DNA from: Chromatiaceae bacterium
Lineage (GTDB): Bacteria; Pseudomonadota; Gammaproteobacteria; Chromatiales; Chromatiaceae
Reading direction: 5' to 3'
DNA length: 41,289 nucleotides
Assembly (NCBI GenBank): GCA_028277905.1
Contig: JANQFI010000224.1
Span: 1-41,289, forward strand
The translations under genes and the position numbers were made by a program. Positions within the stretch are counted from its first letter, which is position 1. Every line of letters starts with the position of its first letter. The notes under the pieces were generated by a model, which was given only the letters and a program-made list of their open reading frames with translations, had not been told where the DNA came from and did not search any database. This document shows positions 26,026 through 33,529 of this stretch, one piece after another.

Positions 26026-26167
26026 TGCTTTGCTGCGGGAGCTCCGAGACCGGGATCCCCTCGTTGTCGTTGTCGTAATCGAATATCCGCACGGTGAGAC
26101 TGCGATCACGACAACGACCACGATCCCGACCTGAGACGGTCTCGGGACATGCGCACTGCTGCACTAG
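26022..26167. mobile_element. Repeat element A, copy 3 (MITE-like), tandem to copy 2
   Basis: The body 26026-26163 (138 bp) is nearly identical to copy 2 at both ends and shares its TTAG flank. The right flank is CTAG at 26164-26167, and the TAG of that flank on the minus strand is the stop codon of the YfcA-like gene. The length difference from copy 2 falls in the internal tract. Confidence 0.75.
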
Positions 26168-26928
26168 ACCCCCGACGCATACCGTTGCCACAGCAAGTGC
26201 GCCGACACCGCCAGCGACGCCAGCACCAGCGCCGGGCGCACCAGCCGGGCGCCGTGGCTCAGCACCAGGTGGGCGCCGATCCAGCCGCCGATGAATTGCC
26301 CGCCGGCCATGGCCAGCGCCAGCGACCAGACCACCTGCCCGCCGGCGATGAACAACAGCAGCGCGGCGAGATTGCTGGTGAAGTTCAAGAGCTTGGTATG
26401 GGCCGTCGCGCGCCGCAGGTTGTAACCCAAGAGCGCCACGAAGCCGATGGCGAAGAAGGTGCCTGTGCCAGGGCCAAAGAAGCCATCGTAGAAGCCGACA
26501 CCGGCGCCAACCGTGAGCGCGAAGGCGCCGTCGCCGACGCGCCGCCGCGAGCCCACGTCCGCTACTCGCGGCGAGAACAGAAAGTACAGCGCGAAGGCCA
26601 TGAGCAGCACCGGCACCAGGCCGGCCAGCAGGTCGCCCGCCAGCACCTGCACCGCCGATGCGCCGACGGCCGAGCCGAGAAAGGTGCAAGCGACGGAGAG
26701 CCGTGCACCACGCAGGTCGATGGCCCCGGCGCGCAGGAAGCGCACCGTCGCGGCAAAGGAGCCGAATATCGCCTGGGCCTTGTTGGTGGCCAGCGCCTGC
26801 ACCGGCGGCAGTCCGGCCCAGAGCAGTGCCGGCACCGAGATGAGTCCGCCGCCGCCGGCCATGGCATCGATGCAGCCGGCGACGAGTGCGACGCCGAACA
26901 ACAACAGGGCGAGCTCCGGTAGCTCCAT
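26164..26928 (-). CDS. TauE/SafE (YfcA-like) sulfite/anion exporter family permease
   Basis: This inner-membrane permease of the TauE/SafE family (254 aa) resembles E. coli YfcA along its length. Landmarks are GCIDAMAGGGGLISVPALLWAGLPPVQALATNKAQAIFGSFAATVRFLR, the repeat-half motif GFYDGFFGPGTGTFFAIGFVALLGYNLRRATAHTKLLNFTSNLAALLLFI, and GGWIGAHLVLSHGARLVRP. Transport of sulfonate or sulfite-type anions is known for some members; the substrate here is open. I start at 26928, which has ggaacc upstream; the ATGs at 26943 and 26964 are possible. The stop codon is part of the CTAG that borders repeat A3. It is divergent from the HAD gene with overlapping start regions. Confidence 0.88.
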   Translation of the reverse strand: MELPELALLLFGVALVAGCIDAMAGGGGLISVPALLWAGLPPVQALATNKAQAIFGSFAATVRFLRAGAIDLRGARLSVACTFLGSAVGASAVQVLAGDLLAGLVPVLLMAFALYFLFSPRVADVGSRRRVGDGAFALTVGAGVGFYDGFFGPGTGTFFAIGFVALLGYNLRRATAHTKLLNFTSNLAALLLFIAGGQVVWSLALAMAGGQFIGGWIGAHLVLSHGARLVRPALVLASLAVSAHLLWQRYASGV

Positions 26929-26941
26929 GATGACTGGTTCC

Positions 26942-27661
26942 ATGACGACGGCAGAGTCGAGCAATCGGGCAGCGCGGGATCTGGCGGCGCGGCCAACCGA
27001 CGGCCGCCCGGATTCTGCTGCCCATTATGGCCCGAGCTATCCACTGGTGATCTTCGACTTCGATGGCACCTTGGCCGACAGCTTCCCGTGGCTTGCCGCC
27101 GTGCTGAACCAGGTTGCGGCGCGCTGGCGCTTCCGGCCCGTCGCGGCGGGCGAGGAAGAGCACCTGCGCGGCATGCGTGCCCGCGAGATCATGGCAGAGC
27201 TGCGGGTGCCCGGCTGGAAGGCGCCGCTGGTGGCGGCGGATCTGCGTCGGCGCATGGGCGCCGAGATCCAGCATATCCAGCGCTTCGACGGCGTCGACCG
27301 CGTGCTCGCGCGGCTCCATGGTGTTGGTGTCGCCCTCGGGCTCGCCACCTCCAATAGCGCGGGCAACGTTCGCCGAGTGCTCGGCGCCGGTAACCTCTGC
27401 CTGATCCGTTACCTGGAGACCGGGGCAGCCATCCACGGCAAGGCCGCACGCCTCAAGCGGCTCCTGCGGCGTGCGGGCATGTCGGCCTCGCAGGCACTGT
27501 ACATCGGCGACGAGATCCGCGACATCGAGGCGGCCCGCGCCGCGGGCATCGCCGCCGGCTGTGTCACCTGGGGCTACAACCGCCCGGAGGTCCTCCGTGC
27601 CGCGCGTCCGGACCTGGTGCTCGAGCGCGTGGATGAGATCGCCGCGCACCTGGCCGGCTGA
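26942..27661 (+). CDS. HAD-superfamily phosphatase (Gph/PpaX-like)
   Basis: This is a haloacid dehalogenase-type hydrolase, probably a small-metabolite phosphatase. Motif I is VIFDFDGTLADSF, motif II is GLATSNSAG, the motif III Lys is in IHGKAARLKRLLRRAG and motif IV is YIGDEIRDIEAARAAGIAAGCVTWGYN. A helical cap lies between motifs I and II. The gene spans 239 aa from the ATG at 26942. The first 36 residues precede motif I and are not conserved-looking, so a later non-ATG start is possible. The ATG sits on a CATG that also holds a possible start of the YfcA-like gene on the other strand. Confidence 0.85.
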   Translation: MTTAESSNRAARDLAARPTDGRPDSAAHYGPSYPLVIFDFDGTLADSFPWLAAVLNQVAARWRFRPVAAGEEEHLRGMRAREIMAELRVPGWKAPLVAADLRRRMGAEIQHIQRFDGVDRVLARLHGVGVALGLATSNSAGNVRRVLGAGNLCLIRYLETGAAIHGKAARLKRLLRRAGMSASQALYIGDEIRDIEAARAAGIAAGCVTWGYNRPEVLRAARPDLVLERVDEIAAHLAG

Positions 27662-27825
27662 TAGGCTCGGATGCCACCGCCACTCCAGGAGCGCGGCGAT
27701 TTCGAGACCAGTCGCGGGTGGCTCCTCATGGGTCTTCGGCGTCGCCCTGGAGGACAGCCAGTGCCCGGTTCGAGAGCTTGCGCAGGGGTCGCAGCTGCCG
27801 ACGCGGGGCGCCGCGGGCCGGCTGC

Positions 27826-27831
27826 TATACT
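27826..27831 (+). promoter_or_regulatory. Candidate -10 box before the coiled-coil gene
   Basis: TATACT in gctgctatactggccg lies 33 bases before the ATG at 27864. The -35 position is GC-rich and unlike the consensus. Confidence 0.3.
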
Positions 27832-27863
27832 GGCCGTGTCCCGGGCATCACACGGGAGCGGAC

Positions 27864-28331
27864 ATGACCCTGGCGCAGGAAGACATCCAGTTCATCAAAG
27901 ACCATCTCGGCGAGTGGCTGGCGGAACAATCCCTTGGCAAGCCGCTGGCCGTCTATGAGGTCGAGCTGCGCGAGCGCATGGTGCGGGTGGAAGAGGAGCT
28001 GACGCATCAGCGCGCGCTGATGCGGGAAGGCTTCCAGCGCATGGACGAGCGCTTCGAAGCGGCCGAGCAGCGCCAACAAGAGCTGCGGCAAGACATGCTG
28101 GCGCGGTTCGAGCAGGTCGACAAGCGGTTCGAGCAGGTCGACAAGCGGTTCGAGGAGTCGCGCCAGGACATGCTGGCGCGGTTCGAGCAGGTCGACAAGC
28201 ATCACGTGGAGTTGCGACAGGATGTCCGCGAGCTGCAGCGGCGCATGGATCGGTTCCTTGTTTGGTCGTTCAGCACCACGGTCGCTGTGGGCGGATTGGT
28301 GGTCACCCTGGTCAAGTTCTGGAATCCGTAA
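27864..28331 (+). CDS. Coiled-coil protein with C-terminal membrane anchor, unknown function
   Basis: The 155-aa product begins MTLAQEDIQFIKDHLGEWLAEQS and continues as one long charged coiled coil (ERMVRVEEELTHQRALMREGFQRMDERFEAAEQRQQEL). The middle has repeated LARFEQVDKRFEQVDKRFEESRQDMLARFEQVDK units. It ends in a single membrane helix (TTVAVGGLVVTLVKFW). The start at 27864 follows cacgggagcg; the longer track ORF is not supported. The repeat is also a DNA repeat of 21 bp. It resembles many tail-anchored coiled-coil ORFs of unknown role, and no function can be assigned. Confidence 0.7.
   Translation: MTLAQEDIQFIKDHLGEWLAEQSLGKPLAVYEVELRERMVRVEEELTHQRALMREGFQRMDERFEAAEQRQQELRQDMLARFEQVDKRFEQVDKRFEESRQDMLARFEQVDKHHVELRQDVRELQRRMDRFLVWSFSTTVAVGGLVVTLVKFWNP
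28104..28199. repeat. 21-bp in-frame tandem repeat within the coiled-coil gene
   Basis: The unit cggttcgagcaggtcgacaag occurs at 28104-28124, at 28125-28145 and again at 28179-28199. A diverged unit and a repeated cag/aagacatgctggcg segment lie between. The unit encodes RFEQVDK, one heptad of the coil. Confidence 0.9.
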
Positions 28332-28395
28332 GCCCCGTGAATGCCTGCGCGCCCAGCGCTGAGGAGTCCTGCGCTGCCCTTGGTCCGTCGCCCCA

Positions 28396-30027
28396 TCAAG
28401 CGCGCCAGCGCTCCGGCCTTGGGCTGTAGCGGTCCGGGATCAGGATCGTCGGGCTACGCTGGGATGCATCGCGCTGCGGAAAATCCAGGGTGTAGTGCAG
28501 GCCGCGGCTCTCGCGGCGGCGCTGGGCGGACTGGACGATGAGGTCCGCGACTTCCACCAGGTTGCGCAGTTCCAGGAGGCCCGTCTCGACGCGGAAGTGG
28601 CTGTAGTTCTCGATGATCTCCTGGCGCAGCAGATCGACGCGCCGCTTCGCGCGCATGAGCCGCTTGTTGGTGCGCACGATGCCCACGTAGTCCCACATGA
28701 AGCGGCGCAGCTCTTCCCAGTTGTGGGAGATGACCACCTCCTCGTCGGGCTCGGCGACGCGGCTCGCATCCCAGGGCGGCGTCTCCGGCGGCTCGGGCCA
28801 GTCGTCGGCCAGGGATTCGATGTCCTTTGCCGCCAGCTCGCCGAATACCAGGCATTCCAGGAGCGAGTTGCTGGCCATGCGGTTGGCGCCGTGCAGTCCG
28901 GTGTAGGCGGCTTCGCCGATGACGTAGAGCCCCGGCAGGTCGGCGCGGGCGCGGGCATCGGTGAGGATGCCGCCACAGGTGTAGTGCGCGGCAGGCACCA
29001 CCGGGATGGGCTCGGTGGTCATGTCGATGCCAAGCTCGAGACAACGGGCGTGGATGGTGGGGAAGTGCTCGCGGATGAAGCTCGCTTCCCTGTGGGAGAT
29101 ATCCAGCAGCACGTACTTGCTGCCGATGCGCTTCATCTCGTGGTCGATGGCCCGGGCGACGATGTCACGCGGAGCCAGCTCGGCACGCTGGTCGAAGCGG
29201 GGCATGAAGCGGTCGCCGTTCGGCAGCAGCAGCCTGCCGCCCTCGCCGCGCAATGCCTCGGTGATCAGAAAGGACTTGGCCTTGGGGTGATACAGGCAGG
29301 TCGGGTGAAACTGGATGAACTCCATGTTTGCCGCCCGGCAGCCGGCACGCCAGGCCATCGCGATGCCGTCGCCCGTGGTCACGTCCGGGTTGCTGGTGTA
29401 GAGGTAGGCCTTGCTCGCGCCGCCGGTGGCGACGACGACGAAGCGCGCAAGAAAGGACTCGACCTCGCCGCTTTGGCTGTTCAGGCAGTAGGCGCCGATG
29501 CCACGGTGCCCGTCGGCGCCAATGCGCTGGGCGTCGATGAGGTCGATGGCCGTGTAGTGCTCGAAGAGGTCCACGTTGCCCCGGGCGCGCACACGCCCCT
29601 CTAAGGTGTCTTCTACCGCGCGGCCGGTGGCATCTGCGGCGTGTACCACGCGGCGATGGGAGTGGCCGCCCTCGCGGGTCAGGTGGTAGCCCTCCGCGCT
29701 GCGGTACCGTTCATCGCGCGTGAATTGCACCCCCTCGCCGAGGAGCCAGCGGATGCTTCTGGGACCTTGCTCGACGACGAGCCGGACTCTGGCCTCGTCG
29801 CAGAGCCCGGCCCCGGCGATCAAGGTGTCTCGCACGTGCGCGTCCACCGAGTCATCCACGTCCAGCACCGCGGAGATCCCGCCTTGCGCATACAAGGTGT
29901 TGCCTTCGCGCAGCTCGCGCTTGGACAGTACGGCGATGCGCAAGCCTGCGGCGAGTCGCAGTGCAAGGCTGAGGCCGGCGGCGCCGCTGCCGATGATCAG
30001 GACGTCGTGACGATGGGGCGGTTTCAT
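28396..30027 (-). CDS. nadB: L-aspartate oxidase
   Basis: NadB oxidises L-aspartate to iminoaspartate, the first step of de novo NAD synthesis, using FAD. The 543-aa protein has the dinucleotide-binding start [19 protein letters not shown]. The active-site segment is [25 protein letters not shown], and [31 protein letters not shown] and [48 protein letters not shown] follow. The length and C-terminal helical domain are normal. It is divergent from rpoE, the usual arrangement in gammaproteobacteria. The ATG at 30027 gives the expected N-terminus ([13 protein letters not shown]). Confidence 0.96.
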   Translation of the reverse strand: MKPPHRHDVLIIGSGAAGLSLALRLAAGLRIAVLSKRELREGNTLYAQGGISAVLDVDDSVDAHVRDTLIAGAGLCDEARVRLVVEQGPRSIRWLLGEGVQFTRDERYRSAEGYHLTREGGHSHRRVVHAADATGRAVEDTLEGRVRARGNVDLFEHYTAIDLIDAQRIGADGHRGIGAYCLNSQSGEVESFLARFVVVATGGASKAYLYTSNPDVTTGDGIAMAWRAGCRAANMEFIQFHPTCLYHPKAKSFLITEALRGEGGRLLLPNGDRFMPRFDQRAELAPRDIVARAIDHEMKRIGSKYVLLDISHREASFIREHFPTIHARCLELGIDMTTEPIPVVPAAHYTCGGILTDARARADLPGLYVIGEAAYTGLHGANRMASNSLLECLVFGELAAKDIESLADDWPEPPETPPWDASRVAEPDEEVVISHNWEELRRFMWDYVGIVRTNKRLMRAKRRVDLLRQEIIENYSHFRVETGLLELRNLVEVADLIVQSAQRRRESRGLHYTLDFPQRDASQRSPTILIPDRYSPRPERWRA

Positions 30028-30530
30028 AGGGGCGCTTCGAGTGGTTGCGGCCGGCGGGACTCAGCCCGCGGGCGTGGGCGGCGGCGCGGTGGGTCTTGGG
30101 GCTCAGGTCGGTTGTGGCGCTGTAGCGCCCAGCGATACATGCGCTGTGCTGCTGGGAAACCTGCTCCCTTCGGACCGGGCCGTCAAGCGCTGGGGTAGCT
30201 GCGTGCCCGGTGCTCCAAGTCCTGCTGCTGCATTGTCAATGGTCGATGGTGGACAAAATATGGACGAAGTGATGAGAAAGCTCTGCATTATCTGATTTTG
30301 GCAGGCTGGACCGTTTTGATGCCGTGTTTTGCCCGCATGTACCCTGGTAACCCGCGGGGCACGCCACGCAGGCCGTGAAGGCCTCGCAACCGTCGTGGCG
30401 GTATGCTCACCCGCCCTTGTGCTGCCAGCACGAGCGGGGCGGCCCGCGAACTCAACTTGTCGGTGAGTGTCAATGGCTACATGCAACGGGCGGCACCTGG
30501 TGGCGCGCTTTGGCGGTGCCGGGAGGCGCC
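30028..30530. other. nadB-rpoE divergent intergenic region
   Basis: These 503 bases hold no credible gene. They contain an AT-richer patch (about 30237-30320), which may include nadB promoter elements on the minus strand (GATAAT at 30287-30292). A sigma-E-like promoter for rpoE lies at 30447-30474. Longer frames in the track here are GC-driven shadows. Confidence 0.6.
30447..30474 (+). promoter_or_regulatory. Candidate sigma-E (RpoE) autoregulatory promoter
   Basis: CGAACTC at 30447-30453 is followed after 16 bases by TCAAT at 30470-30474. This fits the ECF/RpoE pattern (GGAACTT, about 16 bases, TCnAA-like) in the key AAC and TC-A bases and in spacing. It lies about 57 bases upstream of the rpoE ATG, where autoregulation is known in related bacteria. 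Confidence 0.5.
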
Positions 30531-31109
30531 ATGAGTGAGCGCGAAGCAGACCAGGCGCTGGTGGAACGGGCCCAGCGCGGGGACGGGCGCGCCTTCGACC
30601 TGCTCGTGCTCAAGTACCAACAACGGGTTGCGGCACTCATCGGCCGTTATCTGCGCGACAGCACCGAGGTGATGGACGTGACGCAGGAGGCCTTCCTCAA
30701 GGCGTATCGAGCCTTGCCGGGGTTTCGCGGCGAGAGTGCCTTCTACACCTGGATCTACCGTATCGCCATCAACACCGTGAAGAACCACATGGTCGCGCAA
30801 GGCCGGCGACCGCCGGGCGAGGACGTCGAGGCCGAAGTGGCTGAGCAGATGGATGCGGGTGGGCGCCTCCGCGAGCAAGCCACGCCTGAGCGGGAGCTGT
30901 TGACAGATGAGATCGCCGAGAACGTGCAGGCGGCCCTCAACGGGCTACCGGAAGATCTGCGAACCGCCATCGTCTTGCGGGAGTTGGAAGGTATGAGCTA
31001 CGAGGCAATTGCGACCGCCATGTCCTGTCCCATAGGCACCGTACGCTCACGGATCTTTCGCGCGCGCGAAGCGATCGACAAGCGCTTGCGGCCTCTGTTG
31101 ATGTCGTGA
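30531..31109 (+). CDS. rpoE: RNA polymerase sigma-E factor
   Basis: This ECF sigma factor directs the envelope-stress regulon. The ATG at 30531 (ribosome site gggaggcgcc) gives MSEREADQALVERAQRGDGRAFDLLVLKYQQRV, the classical RpoE/AlgU start; the track start at 30375 is too early. Region 2 is visible as YLRDSTEVMDVTQEAFLKAYRALPGFRGESAFYTWIYRIAINTVKNH and region 4 as LPEDLRTAIVLRELEGMSYEAIATAMSCPIGTVRSRIFRAREAID. The length of 192 aa is exactly typical. rseA, rseB and rseC follow in order. Its own promoter candidate lies just upstream. Confidence 0.97.
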   Translation: MSEREADQALVERAQRGDGRAFDLLVLKYQQRVAALIGRYLRDSTEVMDVTQEAFLKAYRALPGFRGESAFYTWIYRIAINTVKNHMVAQGRRPPGEDVEAEVAEQMDAGGRLREQATPERELLTDEIAENVQAALNGLPEDLRTAIVLRELEGMSYEAIATAMSCPIGTVRSRIFRAREAIDKRLRPLLMS

Positions 31110-31311
31110 GCAGGTCTGTCTCAACAGGCCCATTGATGCGTTGAGCGGGTGGCTAGATTTGGGCAATCTGCTGTCGCGAAGGCTTTGCTATCCTGCGCCG
31201 TCAGGCTCCGGCCAGCCGGCGGTCTGACCGGGTGGGTCTGTCCACCAGGCCTGTCCACAATGGGGTCTATTCTCCGCAAGTATCGGGCAACCATCGAATC
31301 GGGGGTTCTAG
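31110..31311. other. rpoE-rseA spacer
   Basis: This 202-base gap is longer than in many relatives, where the genes are nearly adjacent. It holds -10-like boxes TATCCT (31189-31194) and TATTCT (31268-31273). It also has a direct repeat ctgtccac at 31238-31245 and 31251-31258, separated by five bases. A second promoter for the anti-sigma genes is possible but not shown. Confidence 0.4.
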
Positions 31312-31854
31312 ATGAGCACGGAGCAGCAACGCCAGCGCGTATCCGCCTTGGTGGACGGGGAGGTGGGTCGGTTCGAGGCCGCCGCGGCCATCAATGATCT
31401 GATGCGCTCGCGGGAGCTCGCAGACTGTTGGGAGCGCTGGCACCTTATCGGCCGGGCGTTGCGCGGCGAGCCCAACAACCGCGCTGCGCGCGCCACCGCA
31501 GCACGGGTGCGCGCCGCGATCGCCGCGCAGCCGTCGGGCGAGCGCACCGACGGCCGTCGGCCCAAAGGTCTGTGGCGGCCGCTCGGCAGTGCCATCGCGG
31601 CGTTGCTCCTGGTTCTCGGGTTGGCGGTGATGCTGACCAGACCCTGGGACCCGGCAGGTGGCGGCCTGCCCTACCTCGGTCCCATGCCCCTGGCTCGCGC
31701 GCAACCCGCGGCCGAGCGTTGGCAGCAGTCGGATCCCGCCGTGCGCGCCCGGCTAGACCGGCTGCTGGTCAATCATCAGGAGCAGGTCGCAGGTCTCGGC
31801 AGCCCGGGTGTGGCGACCTATGCCGCCGTCATCGGCTACCAGAGATTGCCTTGA
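31312..31854 (+). CDS. rseA: Anti-sigma-E factor RseA (MucA family)
   Basis: RseA is a single-pass inner-membrane protein whose cytoplasmic domain holds RpoE inactive until stepwise proteolysis. The 180-aa product starts MSTEQQRQRVSALVDGEVGRFEAAAAINDLMRSRELADCWERWHLIGRALRGE, the RpoE-binding domain. One helix follows (SAIAALLLVLGLAVML, about residues 90-106) and then a periplasmic domain of about 70 residues ending in VNHQEQVAGLGSPGVATYAAVIGYQ. The ribosome site gggggttctag precedes the ATG. The likely site-1 protease is the DegS/AlgW-like gene at 2226-3467. Confidence 0.92.
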   Translation: MSTEQQRQRVSALVDGEVGRFEAAAAINDLMRSRELADCWERWHLIGRALRGEPNNRAARATAARVRAAIAAQPSGERTDGRRPKGLWRPLGSAIAALLLVLGLAVMLTRPWDPAGGGLPYLGPMPLARAQPAAERWQQSDPAVRARLDRLLVNHQEQVAGLGSPGVATYAAVIGYQRLP

Positions 31855-31882
31855 TCGAGTTGGGCGGCTCCCCAGTCCGAGG

Positions 31883-32839
31883 ATGAGCAACCGACTGTCG
31901 CGCGGACCACAGGCCTTAGGCTTTGGCTCGCTGTCTCTCGCACTGGCGCTCTGGCCTTGTATGCTTGCCGCTCAGGGGGATCATTCGCCGCAACAGCTGC
32001 TCGAGCGCATGAACCGCGCGCTGGAGCAGGTCGAGTTTAACGGCACGCTGGTCTATTTGCATGGACAGGAGCTGGCCGCCCTGCGCGTAACCCACCGCAT
32101 CCAGGACGGCAACACCGGCGAGAGCATGTTGTCGCTCACCGGCCCCGTGCGCGCCTTGTCGCGGCATGCCGACGGTGTGACCTGCACGCTGCCGGACGCG
32201 GCCCCGCTGCTGGTGCATAAGGCGCATGGGCGTCGTGGCAGCATGTTGCGCAAGGTGCCGCTCGACTTCGCGCGCCTGAGCCGGCACTACAGCATCGGCC
32301 GTCTCGGCCGGTTTCGGGTTGCCGGACGCCACACCGATGTGGTCAATGTGCTGGCAAAGGACGGCTTTCGCTACGGTTACCGCTTCTATCTCGACCAGTC
32401 CAGCGGGCTACCGTTGAAGGTAGATCTGCTCGCCGAGGACGAGTCACCGATCCAGCAGATCATGTTCACCGAGATTGCGATCGAGGGGCAGGTGGAGAGC
32501 CCGATCCTGCCGGCCGCCCGCGGAGCCCCCGCGCCTGTCGAGGCCCGCCCGCCCTGGCTGACCGGCCGGCTTCCGCCGGGCTTCCGCATCCTCTCGGAAG
32601 AGGTGCTGGCGCGCGAGGACGGCGCCCACATCCACCAGCTCGTGCTGAGCGATGGCCTGGCCTCCTTCTCCGTCTACCTGGAGCCGCCCTTGGACGGTGC
32701 CCTGCACGGCGAGTCCCGGCTGGGGGCCGTGAGCGCGGCCGGCGGCCGCGTGGGAGAGCACCAGGTGACCGTCGTGGGAGAGGTGCCGCCCGCGACCGCG
32801 CGCCGAGTGCTCGGGCTCGTGGATACCCCGGGTGGGTAG
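31883..32839 (+). CDS. rseB: Sigma-E regulatory protein RseB (MucB family)
   Basis: RseB is a periplasmic protein that binds RseA and shields it from the site-1 protease; lipopolysaccharide intermediates release it in E. coli. The start at 31883 gives a signal peptide (GFGSLSLALALWPCMLAAQG). The lipoprotein-localisation-like domain follows: LLERMNRALEQVEFNGTLVYLHGQELAALRVTHRIQDGNTGESMLSLTGPVRAL, and later GYRFYLDQSSGLPLKVDLLAEDESPIQQIMFTEI. The C-terminal domain is LPPGFRILSEEVLAREDGAHIHQLVLSDGLASFSVYLEP. The length of 318 aa is normal. It starts 28 bases after rseA. Confidence 0.93.
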   Translation: MSNRLSRGPQALGFGSLSLALALWPCMLAAQGDHSPQQLLERMNRALEQVEFNGTLVYLHGQELAALRVTHRIQDGNTGESMLSLTGPVRALSRHADGVTCTLPDAAPLLVHKAHGRRGSMLRKVPLDFARLSRHYSIGRLGRFRVAGRHTDVVNVLAKDGFRYGYRFYLDQSSGLPLKVDLLAEDESPIQQIMFTEIAIEGQVESPILPAARGAPAPVEARPPWLTGRLPPGFRILSEEVLAREDGAHIHQLVLSDGLASFSVYLEPPLDGALHGESRLGAVSAAGGRVGEHQVTVVGEVPPATARRVLGLVDTPGG

Positions 32840-32880
32840 TGCGGCGGCCGCCGTACGCGCCGTCGAAACCGGGCTCGTGG

Positions 32881-32909
32881 TTGCATAAGGCCCGTAAGCG
32901 GCGTAATGT
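32881..32909 (+). promoter_or_regulatory. Weak promoter candidate before rseC
   Basis: TTGCAT (32881-32886) and TAATGT (32904-32909) are separated by 17 bases in an otherwise GC-rich region, 34 bases before the GTG start of rseC. Only half of the consensus bases match. Confidence 0.22.
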
Positions 32910-32943
32910 TGTTAGGCTTTTCTCCGCTCCACCCGGTTCCACC

Positions 32944-33420
32944 GTGATCGAGCAAGAGGCTCTCGTCATCTGTGCCGACGCCGAGCTCGCCACCGTGCAG
33001 GCGGTCCGACACAGCGCCTGTGGCAGCTGCCACGCGGCAGCGGGCTGCGGTACCTCGCTGCTGGACCGCTTCCTCGGCCGCCGGCCTCTGCGCCTCAGGC
33101 TGCGCAATGCCCTCGGCGTGACCGCAGGAGAGGTCGTTATCATCGGGGTGCCGGAGGGCTCCATGCTGCGCGCCGCCGCATCGGCCTATCTCGGGCCGCT
33201 GGCCGGGTTGCTCCTCGGCGCATTGGCCGGCCGGCATTGGCCGCTGCCGAGCGCCTCGGTGGGCAGTGAGTGGCCGAGCCTGGTGGGGGCCGGCATCGGC
33301 TTCCTGCTGGCATTGCGACTAGTGGGCCGCTACGGTCGCAGCTTGGCGCAGGACCCGCGCTTTCAGCCGGTGCTGCTGCGCCGCGGCGCCCCGACGCCGG
33401 TGCGCGTGGCCTTGGGCTAA
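32944..33420 (+). CDS. rseC: SoxR-reducing / RseC family protein
   Basis: RseC is an inner-membrane protein encoded with sigma-E genes and also found in SoxR-reducing systems. Its role in the sigma-E pathway is minor and not fully defined. The family N-terminus (MIEEx-A-V) corresponds to VIEQEALVICADAELATVQAVRHSACGSCHAAAGCGTSLLDRFLG, so I use the GTG at 32944; the GTG overlapping the rseB stop at 32839 would add 35 unconserved residues. The Cys-rich CGSCHAAAGCG motif is intact. Two membrane helices follow (YLGPLAGLLLGALAG and SLVGAGIGFLLALRLVG). The length is 158 aa. Confidence 0.85.
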   Translation: MIEQEALVICADAELATVQAVRHSACGSCHAAAGCGTSLLDRFLGRRPLRLRLRNALGVTAGEVVIIGVPEGSMLRAAASAYLGPLAGLLLGALAGRHWPLPSASVGSEWPSLVGAGIGFLLALRLVGRYGRSLAQDPRFQPVLLRRGAPTPVRVALG

Positions 33421-33422
33421 GC

Positions 33423-33443
33423 GAGGTCTTCACGGGGGACCTC
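33423..33443. terminator. Short inverted repeat between rseC and degP
   Basis: Arms gaggtc (33423-33428) and gacctc (33438-33443) with a 9-base loop begin three bases after the rseC stop. No T-run follows. It may reduce read-through or protect the upstream message end. Confidence 0.25.
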
Positions 33444-33529
33444 CCGGTGCGGAGCTCGGCACAACGGCGATCCGTCCCGCCACCGTACGCGACGGCCAGA
33501 CGCCCCCAGCCGGCCCCACATGCGTCCAG

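Larger units (their letters stand above)
25740..26163. other. Repeat-filled intergenic region
   Basis: No gene is credible in these 424 bases. They consist of a GAT-period tract (25826-25868) followed by two tandem copies of element A. Frames that cross the region in the ORF track are made of the repeat itself. Confidence 0.75.

Noticed and set aside
25970-27649. 559-aa minus-strand ORF across the repeat cluster, YfcA-like gene and HAD gene
   Set aside because: It is antisense to the HAD gene and out of frame with the permease, and its C-terminal part is translated repeat sequence.
32839-32943. N-terminal extension of RseC from the GTG overlapping the rseB stop
   Set aside because: The 35 added residues (RRPPYAPSKPGSWLHKARKRR...) are not family-like, and the conserved RseC start aligns with the GTG at 32944.
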